From Bedellia somnulentella (lineage: Eukaryota > Arthropoda > Insecta > Lepidoptera > Bedelliidae): a stretch of 64,000 bases of DNA. The DNA lies in contig OY755191.1 of NCBI GenBank assembly GCA_963576735.1, positions 7,903,608-7,967,607 of the forward strand, in the 5' to 3' direction. A model generated the notes under the pieces. The model searched no databases, had not been told where the DNA came from, and saw nothing but the letters and a program-made list of their open reading frames with translations. Below, one piece after another: positions 56,429 through 64,000 of this stretch. The number at the start of each line of letters is the position of its first letter. Within the stretch, counting starts at the first letter, position 1. Position numbers and translations under genes: made by a program.

Positions 56429-57209
56429 GGTTTGTATGTTCCTTATGGAAACAAAAACTACTCGACGGATTTTGACGAAACTTGGCACAATTATTCTTCA
56501 TACTCCTGGACAGGTTTTTGTATACTTTCCAGCAGAGTAGGAAAGGGGAATTTTGGGAAATTTTGGGAAAACGGGAGAAGTTACTACATTTTTTAAGCTT
56601 CCGTCGCGTGTGCAGCCTTAATGGTTAAACTTACATAGAAATCATGTATGACGGAAATATTCTTCATAAAAATTTCTAAAAAAAAATTCTCAACAGTTTA
56701 TGTCTATCTTTTACGGTTGACTCACAATAACACGTGTAATTCCTGATAGCTTAGCAGTTCGGAACATTCTGATTATATTTGTTTACTCTTACGTTTGTAA
56801 AGGTCTCACTCATCCCTAATTTAAAAAAGGTAACATTATTACCTATTCAATAAAAAAAGAATCATAGAAATCGGTAGAGAAACACCGAAATTATACATAA
56901 AATAAGCCATCGCGCCCGTGACCATAACCGAATCGTTACTAATTTACATATAACATACTAGATGGCGCCAATAGTTGCATCCTACAACACGTAATGATTT
57001 ATTTTTTAGATTGTTATAAATACTTCATAGCGTTTTATTCCAAAATTTGCTATTAAACGGAAATACTGAACCGTTCATTAAAGCGCATTAAAAATGACCA
57101 AACTACACTGTTTAGGGAGTGCTATAAATTTAATAAATTGAACTAAAGAAAGAAACCTCAGATATTTAAAAAACAACGCTACCTGTGCGAAGCTGGCACG
57201 ATCCACTAG
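56336..57209 (+). mobile_element. Non-autonomous Helitron
   Basis: Begins TCGATACTGATGCC after an A and ends CTAG before a T, as expected for A|T insertion. Near the 3' end a GTGC-7nt-GCAC hairpin lies six bases before CTAG, in a GTGCGAAGCTGGCAC context. The 5' part has (TCTG)n and then CTACTCGACGGATTTTGACG AAACTTGG, a pattern I associate with lepidopteran Helitrons. No Rep/helicase gene. Confidence 0.65.
56373..56428 (+). repeat. (GTCT)n microsatellite
   Basis: About 14 units, inside the Helitron 5' region. Confidence 0.95.
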
Positions 57210-57372
57210 TGTTAAAATATACCTTATTTGGAAATAGTAATTAGAGACAATACTTCCACATGGTATGTCACTTATATAACCTATGTACTATACCTGTCTA
57301 TGATTATTACAAGTCTAAAATGTTAAAAATAATTGTCAAATATAATTTGATAAATGTAAACCTATCACTTGT

Positions 57373-57377
<5 letters not shown>

Positions 57378-57413
<36 letters not shown>
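57378..57413. repeat. (TA)n microsatellite
   Basis: About 18 TA units. Confidence 0.95.
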
Positions 57414-57417
<4 letters not shown>

Positions 57418-57604
57418 TTAGTGCCTAAAAGAGTTTTGTTTAAAGCAAAATTATAAGGGTCAATAATCAAGTTAATCAATTATGAATTCTTACCTTCTTA
57501 CATAAATTTCGTACAATATTTTTGTTTAAAACTTTTTACTTCTGTAAAACAATTATACATGTGTTTATGTGTTATATTTTTTTATTTTTTTTATTAAAGG
57601 GGGT

Positions 57605-57713
57605 TGTCGGTACCTCTTGCTATATGTAAATCTATGTGAGGGTAATCATAAATAAATGAGTCAGTCTTGTTCCTAGCTCGGTGTTTTATTCACGTGTCCC
57701 AAATACATTAACA
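57605..57713 (+). repeat. Gypsy/Mag 3' LTR
   Basis: Same sequence as the 5' LTR except for one C/T change, preceded by a polypurine tract. Confidence 0.92.
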
Positions 57714-58107
57714 TATAGAATTTATATCGCTTATGGCAATACTTTTTGTGATAAGTAATAACAAAAAATACTTGATTTTGCCGTTTCATCGTGACTCATA
57801 CATGTTGTGTAAATATGTGAATATGGGATTGTTTCAATGACTGGTGGGCAATTTAGTAAGAAACCCATCCATTGTTAGTTTTTTTGTTTAACTATCTCTT
57901 TTCTTTGTGCTTCCGAAATAAAAAAGGGAATTTAACTAACTATGTACTTACTTGTATCACAACGGTGAAATCAGAAGAAAATACGATTTTTATTGATTTT
58001 GTATACAAGAAATCACTTCATTGGTGGCCTTATCCGTACTTTGAATCAGCGGAACTGCGTATTATAATCGGTTGCTATAAATTTTCTTTATTAAATTAAT
58101 ATAATGC

Positions 58108-58333
58108 AGTATGGTTCCGGCTTAAAATGACAATATCCCTTTCTACCCAAGAGCTGTATGGGACAAGAGTATGGGGCTTTTTAAAGTGGTTTGTGGGCTA
58201 TGTGGTTGGTGACCCATCACCAACGATACTTTATTTCTACCATCTTCTCCCCTATCAAATTCCAAATGTGGCTGAGGAGTTTCTAGCTCTAAAGCCCTGT
58301 TTGGGATTTATAGACGTGAGTTATATGTATGTA
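58108..58333 (+). mobile_element. RTE-derived short retroposon, old copy
   Basis: GTTCCGGCTTAAAATGACAA head, GGTTGGTGACCCATCACC core, and a TAGACGTGAGTTATATGTAT tail. Confidence 0.75.
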
Positions 58334-59032
58334 TAATAGTTTTAATACATTAATTAATTAATGTTGTTTTTACACCAATAAAGTGATTGTTTAAGCCGTT
58401 TCTGCTTAAATTCATATAAATGACTCCACGGAGATCGATCCAAAAACTCCGGTTTTGATGCCGAACGTTTTACGGCTAGACTTTGAATGCAATTTCTGGA
58501 CTCGGTTACCTAGATTTACTCCCGAATTACAGACAAAAAGGTCAAAAACCAGAATCCTTAAGCCATTCTTAACGAAATGAAAAAAAAAACATGTTTTGAA
58601 TTAGTATGTGATGAGTTCTCAATGACAAAATCACCCTAATTATTTTAGTCGCCTTTTGTGATTATCGTGGGAATCACAAAACTAAAACACGACCCAATAT
58701 TAATCTATTCCTTCCCTCGGATGTCGTGAAAGGCGGCATGGGCGGAGTTGAGGTTAGAGTCGCAGATCATTTAATGAACACAGTCAACTTCATTTTATAA
58801 TATTTACCACACGCTCGAGAAGTGTATCAGAGAAGGTTACTTTTAGAGCTTTGGTTTTAAAAAAGCGGCGTGGCGTAGCGTAGTTTTTCCCTATTAACAC
58901 AAAATGGTATTGAAAATAAATTCTGACGCATTGAGTTAAATTTGAAACTAATAACAAAACTAAAGCATGGATGAATGTATGCATGTTTAAAGTATATATA
59001 ACGACTATTTACCATAAATAAATAAAATAAAG

Positions 59033-59277
59033 CTGTGTTGTGTCGGCTTCGAATAGCACAACCCCATTTCTTCCGGTGAGAGGCGGTAAGAGGCGGCTAA
59101 CGGTATTGGGGCTTTTAAGGGATTTTTGGGCGATGCGGTTGGAGACCCATCACCAACAACCTTTATTTTACCATCTTTTCCCCACGCAACTTCCAAAAGT
59201 GGCTGAGGATTTTTTTATTCCCTAGCCCTGGCTACCCCTTTAAGGGATTTATAGCCGTGAGAATATGAATGTATATG
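59033..59277 (+). mobile_element. RTE-derived short retroposon, full-length with target duplication
   Basis: Complete copy from GCTGTGTTGTGTCGGC to AGCCGTGAGAATATGAATG. AAATAAAATAAA lies on both sides. Confidence 0.9.
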
Positions 59278-59341
59278 AATGAAATAAAATAAACTTAAAC
59301 TTATCTTCCAAGTAATACTATATGAATAAACTAACAAATGC

Positions 59342-59412
59342 CCTAGGGCATGGTTCGACGGTATGAAATTTAGGCCTTAAAACTTGAATGTCCCAAGTTC
59401 CAACCCTGACGA
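59342..59412 (+). mobile_element. Possible tRNA-like SINE head
   Basis: GGCATGGTTCGACGGTATG and CAAGTTCCAACCCTGACG are spaced like A and B boxes. Confidence 0.3.
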
Positions 59413-59689
59413 TTATACTAAGATGAAGCAAAGTTCTTTACCAATACGTTTCTATAGTACTCAAGGCTGCTGCAAATCTGCTAACAAAATAGTTACAACC
59501 ACAATGCAAAGCTCCATTCACTATACAGTACCCTCATGCGTTGTGTGGGGCGTTCCAATCTGCCTCCGAGTACAGACGACTTGACACATCAAACAGAAAC
59601 TAAATGAAAAACGGAACAATACTAGCTATCACGAAAAGCTAGTTTTACACTGGAACTTCAATGCTCGATAGTGAAATATAAATGCATGC

Positions 59690-59815
59690 ACTCATATATT
59701 CACGCCATTAGTTCCCGTCGGTATAGGCTGAGACTATGAATCGACACTTTGTTTGATTATGGCAAAGCTTCGTTTTCATTGATCTATCATTTCAGACATG
59801 TCTTTTAAATTTTAG
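59690..59815 (-). mobile_element. RTE 3' fragment, degenerate
   Basis: TATTCACGCCATTAGTTCCC and GAGACTATGAATCGACACTT match the minus-strand terminus. Confidence 0.65.
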
Positions 59816-60004
59816 CAATAATGTTAAAAAACTACTACAAAAAAGTTATGGTAAAAAATATAAAGTAAAGTGGTCAATCTATTTAAATCACTAAACAAAT
59901 AAACGCCGCTGAAAAATCATTAACATTTCTAAATAGTGAAGCTGTAATTGAACGAGATTTCAGAGGTTTATATTTTTGAAGATTCTCTGGTAGCAAAAAG
60001 GCCA

Positions 60005-60082
60005 AATACCCTTAGCCGCCTCTTACGAACGCTCATTGCTAGAAAAAGAGTAGTGCTATTCTAAGCCAACACTACTCAGCTC
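60005..60082 (-). mobile_element. RTE-derived retroposon head fragment
   Basis: TTAGCCGCCTCTTACGAACG and AGTAGTGCTATTCTAAGCC. Confidence 0.7.
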
Positions 60083-60276
60083 TGGTCGAACTTCCTTTTA
60101 TACACATATAAATCACTAAATGTAATATCTAAAGTAAACTCAAGTACAACACGCGCCCCTTTGTTTACGCATCGCACACAACTGAAGACAATTATGACAA
60201 TAAAAATTCATTGTTGCTTTATAAAGAGCCTTGATTGTAGAATACGTGTGAGAAGAATACCGACTACTGTGTAGCT

Positions 60277-60400
60277 ACCATAAGGCCTAGCACGAGCGCT
60301 ATTTTATCGACACGATATTGGCTAGAATGAGATGACGTAAGAGACGGCTGTTTTATACCACGCGATATCTAGTTAAAAGGTCACTCAAACTTGGTATGCA
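60277..60400 (+). repeat. Unclassified dispersed repeat, copy B
   Basis: Collinear with 17556-17690 over ~125 bp, starting AAGGCCTAGCACGAGCGC. Confidence 0.6.
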
Positions 60401-60582
60401 GGAGTTGCTATAGTAAATTTCATTTCGTTATATACTCGATATCAAGTAAACGCGCGTTTCATCTATTGAATCAATTTCAACTCCCATGAACTGAAATTAC
60501 GATATATAATTGTGTAACAGTACCATTACTGTTTTTAGTTCTCTGCGTATCGCCTAGGGGCGATGATAAATTTGAACATACT

Positions 60583-60801
60583 TACATATACTCACAGCTA
60601 TGAATCCCTTGAAGGAGAGAATTAGAAATTCCTCAGCCACTTTTTGATGTTGGTGGGAAAAGGATGGTAAAATAAAGATTGTTGGTGACAGGGTCTCCAA
60701 CCGCATCGCCCAATAATCCCTTAAAAGCCCCAATACCGCTAGTATGACACATCCACCGGAAGAAATGGGGTAGTGCTATTCTAAGCCGACACTACACAGC
60801 T
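60583..60801 (-). mobile_element. RTE-derived short retroposon, near full-length
   Basis: ACATATACTCACAGCTATGA tail, GGTCTCCAACCGCATCGCC core and CGACACTACACAGC head on the minus strand. Confidence 0.85.
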
Positions 60802-61402
60802 TAATAAGATAACTTTGTCATACAACTATACTCACTAGCGAGGGCGTTTGTGTAAACTCATAGTAGCGCTACTGTTCTCAAATACGTACGTACAAAACGT
60901 TTTAAAATTCACATTGTGGCGGTCTAGCTCAAATTCAGCCGCACGAGGTTTCTCTTGAATTGAATAAGGACGGCAAAATTTTATATAACTCCGTTTTCGA
61001 ATCGGGTTTTTTTTTAATAAAACCAACGCTTCGGGATCTTGTTTAATTTAAAACTTTCCGGTTTAACCGATTAGTAAGGGAACAAAACAAGGAATTAAAA
61101 CAAACAGTTTTAAACTCATACGCACTAACTGCAGTATTTCAAACAAATCATAATCAAAAAAAATATGTTTGAAGGCATTGCGTATCGCGGCAATCGTAGA
61201 TCCTTAACGCATATGTTTTGTTTGATAAACAAATAAATAAAATCTCTCGCTGGTAATTTTTCAACTTGTTATTGTAATTTATTAATATAATATAATTGTT
61301 ATAATTTGTTGGTAATTTAAACTGCCAAAGCAATGTATAAAAAAACAAATCTGCTAGAAACAATACGCTAATTTCTTTATTTAAATTAATTTTCGGAAAT
61401 AA
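60802..61402. other. No gene seen
   Basis: Short chance ORFs only. Confidence 0.5.
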
Positions 61403-61810
61403 AATTTCAACTGTTTTTGTTGTTGTACTCTTTACGGTTTAAAATGGCCATCCAGTGCATTTTATATTGGCATTGTAAACTCGGATAGGCCTATTGTGGT
61501 AGATTTTGTGTCAGTCATAAAAAAAGATAAGTTTTTTTCATCCGTGCGGTCTTTCAATAAAAGTAAGGATAAAGATAGTAAGCTTAACACTAGTATATTT
61601 AAATCAAACACCCCTTCAAAGCCGATTTTCGTCTCGGAACATTTATCTTTTAAACAAAGAAAAATATTTTATTTAGCTAGGATGTTTGCTAAAGACAATG
61701 GTTATGCTTTTTGTTGGACCACAAGAGGTAAAACTTACCTTAAAGAGAAGGAAGGAGCTAAATATATACGAATAAACTCTCAAGAAGATCTAAATAAATG
61801 TAAGATATGA
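61403..61810 (+). pseudogene. LINE ORF1, C-terminal FP-type domain
   Basis: The frame is open from 61403; recognisable coding starts about 61480 with NSDRPIVVDFVSVIKKDKFF and continues with FVSEHLSFKQRKIFYLARMF, AKDNGYAFCWTTRGKTYLKE and YIRINSQEDLNK to TGA at 61810. This is the zinc-lacking FP domain found in ORF1 of insect LINEs and in the baculovirus FP protein family, thought to bind RNA. The N-terminal part is missing, so the LINE is 5'-truncated near 61440. ORF2 follows 450 bp downstream on the same strand. Confidence 0.75.
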
Positions 61811-62261
61811 CTATGCAAAAGGCTATACTTAGATATTTTTTTACTTAATAGTCTGCATAACTTTAGCAACTTATATTTTCCTTGTTTTGTTTATGATTGT
61901 TTGATTTACATACTAATTTTGTTTCTTAGTTCTGTTTTTATTATTAATACTATGTATGCTCATAAAAAACTGTATTCTTCCACTCACAGCTACTCACATA
62001 CACACACAATAACCATGATTACACTTACACTATACATAATATTATTGAAGTTTATTTTGAAATCTAAAGTCTATCTTATAAAATCTATTTACATATTTTA
62101 TGCTTATACCACAACATATGGGAGATACTACATGAAAATTAAATATTTCACAAGACTTAAAATATTACCTTTTAAATTTTTTCACAGTATTTTACCGCTA
62201 AGATTTCATTTTTTTACTTGGATTTTCCTTGTTACTGATCTAATATTTAATAAATTAAATA

Positions 62262-64000
62262 ATGGATAGATTGGATCTTGTAAATGAAATAGACATGCAT
62301 TCTGTTTCTGCAGCTTATGAATGTGAACCTAGATTTTGTCATAAATATATTGATTTATGCCTACCTAGTCTTAAAATAATTACTCAAAATATACGAAGCA
62401 TTGGTGAAGCCACACGTTTCTCAGATTTTATTATGTTTTTATCCACTACCAATATAGATTTTGATATATTAATTTTAACAGAGTGCTGGTTGTCCTGTTG
62501 TCCCCTAATTCCCACATTAAGCGGCTATAACTCTGTTGCAACAAATCTGAATCAATACCAAAATGATGGCGTGGTAGTCTACTATAAGGATTCTTTGAAT
62601 ATTGTTATAGAGGAACCAGTGACTATAAATAGTAACTGTCTTATTTTAAATACAGATAGGGTGCTAATTTTTGCCATGTATCGACGCCATGCTTATAACA
62701 AAACACATCTCTCTAAAAAAGATAACATAGATGCATTCTTGGATGAACTTCATATAATTTTACAAAAATATAACACATGTCGGGATAGGATTTTAATTGG
62801 AGACATTAATATAAATATAATAGGACAAGAGGATAATATTAGTGACAACTATCAGAATCTTCTAGCTTTTCATGGACTCATTTCCTGCCATTACTTTGTC
62901 ACTCGCGAAGATGGAAAATCGTGTTTAGATCATGTTTTTCTAGACTCCAAATTTCCTTCTACCACAATAGTAATAGATAGCTCAATTACAGATCACAAAG
63001 CAGTCATGTTTGCTATAGGTTTAAAAATCCCAAGTATAAAAAAATGTTCTGAGACTATTAAAGTGGACTTCGAAGCCGTGAGTAAGGACTTAGAAACCCA
63101 GGACTTTCAAAGTATTCTACAAAGTGATAACCCAAATTTTGGTATCCTATTTCTAGTTAGATCATTACAAAAAATAATAAAAGATCATACAAAAACAGTA
63201 AAAATTCCAAGACGTAAAATTTTGCTCAAACCATGGATGTCCCAAGGTTTATTACGCTGTCAACGTAATAAAGATAATTTGCACAGGAAATTTATAAACA
63301 ACCCTAACAATGATTTAATTAAAACAACATACGTGCGGTACAAAAAATACTATTTTAATATGATCAAACAAGCCAAAAGAAATTATGATAAAGAACGAAT
63401 AGATAAAGCAGGCAATAATCCGAAATTATTATGGAAAGCCATAAAATCTATGACAAGGAATGATAAAAAAAATGACTCTTGTTATTTACTTAGTGGTGAT
63501 GATAATCAGGAATCTGTTAATAAAATAAATAAGTACTTTGCCAATGTTGGAAAAGTTTACGCAGAAAAAATTTTAATTAGTGGTGGACGGGTATCAAGCA
63601 ATAATTTACAAAGTAACTTCGAAAACTCTATGGTCTTGACTGATACGGATGCAAATGAAATTGACATTTTAATATCAGGTTTAAAAAATGAATGCTCGAT
63701 TGGTTGGGATGGAATTCCAAATAAATTAATTAAGTCGATTAGGCATATAATAAACCCCTTATTAGTACACATTTTTAGCCTTTGTTTGAAACAAGGTGTA
63801 TTTCCTTCTATTTTAAAAAAATCTGTTGTAATCCCAATATATAAATCAGGTGAAAAAGATAGTATTAATAGTTATAGGCCCATCTCAATTCTTCCCTCTT
63901 TGTCTAAAATCCTTGAAAAAATTCTTAATAACCGATTAACAAATTTTTTGGACAAGTTCACTTTATTATCCGACAGTCAATATGGATTTCGTAAAGCTAG
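62262..64000 (+). CDS. LINE ORF2 (endonuclease-RT), open to the window edge
   Basis: Starts at ATG 62262 (MDRLDLVNEID) and is open for 579 codons to the end of the window. Endonuclease, residues ~35-250: ITQNIRS, ILTECWLS (Glu), LIGDININI, SCLDHVF and SSITDHKAV (Asp-His) are all present, so the nuclease looks intact. A linker with KPWMSQGLLRCQRNKD and YKKYYFNMIKQAKRNYD follows, then the RT N-terminus: SIGWDGIPNKLIK, FPSILKKSVVIPIYKSG, NSYRPISILPSLSKILEKIL and SQYGFRKA. The YxDD box lies beyond the window. The order and the FP-type ORF1 suggest a CR1/jockey-superfamily LINE. No break seen. It is unrelated to the RTE in this window. Confidence 0.9.
   Translation, partial: MDRLDLVNEIDMHSVSAAYECEPRFCHKYIDLCLPSLKIITQNIRSIGEATRFSDFIMFLSTTNIDFDILILTECWLSCCPLIPTLSGYNSVATNLNQYQNDGVVVYYKDSLNIVIEEPVTINSNCLILNTDRVLIFAMYRRHAYNKTHLSKKDNIDAFLDELHIILQKYNTCRDRILIGDININIIGQEDNISDNYQNLLAFHGLISCHYFVTREDGKSCLDHVFLDSKFPSTTIVIDSSITDHKAVMFAIGLKIPSIKKCSETIKVDFEAVSKDLETQDFQSILQSDNPNFGILFLVRSLQKIIKDHTKTVKIPRRKILLKPWMSQGLLRCQRNKDNLHRKFINNPNNDLIKTTYVRYKKYYFNMIKQAKRNYDKERIDKAGNNPKLLWKAIKSMTRNDKKNDSCYLLSGDDNQESVNKINKYFANVGKVYAEKILISGGRVSSNNLQSNFENSMVLTDTDANEIDILISGLKNECSIGWDGIPNKLIKSIRHIINPLLVHIFSLCLKQGVFPSILKKSVVIPIYKSGEKDSINSYRPISILPSLSKILEKILNNRLTNFLDKFTLLSDSQYGFRKA

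Larger units (their letters stand above)
38828..57713 (+). mobile_element. Gypsy/Mag-type LTR retrotransposon, 18.9 kb including nested insertions
   Basis: Two 109-bp LTRs (38828-38936; 57605-57713) differ at one base. TATAG lies directly outside both (38823-38827, 57714-57718). A primer-binding site (TGGCGCAGCCGG, 38937) follows the 5' LTR and a polypurine tract (AAAGGGGGT, 57596-57604) precedes the 3' LTR. The pieces of coding region are gag 39079-39906, protease/RT 41406-42217 and RT/RNase H/integrase 48859-51167. It is interrupted by an RTE copy, a BEL/Pao element and about 6 kb of other DNA after pol. Short LTRs and this gag and pol are the Mag pattern. Non-functional. Confidence 0.9.

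Noticed and set aside
56253..56596. ORFs over the (GTCT)n microsatellite on both strands
   Set aside because: A repeat of four bases gives an open frame of simple repeats; not a gene.

Overview
This is a eukaryotic, AT-rich, intron-containing window, almost certainly from an insect and probably a moth or butterfly. The basis is a Mag-type Gypsy element with 109-bp LTRs, a BEL/Pao element, an RTE-type LINE with an (ATGT)n tail, a Helitron of the kind common in Lepidoptera, and a receptor C-tail resembling an insect D1-like dopamine receptor. No prokaryotic features and no CRISPR array were seen. About half of the window is transposable elements, many of them nested.

Layout. 1-5000: old copies of a short RTE-related retroposon and a 588-bp MITE. 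5012-11471 (+): three candidate exons encoding the cytoplasmic tail of a GPCR resembling Dop1R2/DAMB, with degenerate exon copies, two MITEs and retroposon copies in the introns. 11576-16100: a TIR element, an old RTE fragment and AT-rich DNA. 16112-17330: a broken mariner. 18670-27000: a CR1/jockey-type LINE (minus) interrupted by a 5'-truncated RTE (plus), which is itself interrupted by a tRNA-derived SINE, followed by a full-length but disabled RTE (minus, 23603-26998). 27280-38400: a deleted Tc1-like transposon, short retroposons, two more tRNA-SINEs, direct repeats and a perfect 20-bp hairpin.

38828-57713 is one nested block. A Gypsy/Mag element is bounded by two 109-bp LTRs that differ at one base, with a TATAG target duplication on both sides. 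An RTE copy sits in its gag, a 6.6-kb BEL/Pao element with an unbroken 1,728-residue polyprotein sits in its RT, and about 6 kb of further DNA sits before its 3' LTR (215-bp tandem array, long inverted repeats, MITE, Helitron). 57714-61400 holds more short retroposons. 61403-64000 is a second LINE, with an FP-domain ORF1 remnant and an uninterrupted ORF2 that runs off the window.

How the parts connect. The RTE, the abundant ~250-bp retroposon and the tRNA-SINE all end in the same tail (CTCTGcc, a CCCC-loop-GGG hairpin, a GCGTGA-like box, then ATGT or ATGTT repeats). The ~250-bp retroposon also starts with the RTE's own 5' end. The RTE is therefore the likely source of retrotransposition activity for all three families. 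Target duplications at many copies support target-primed insertion.
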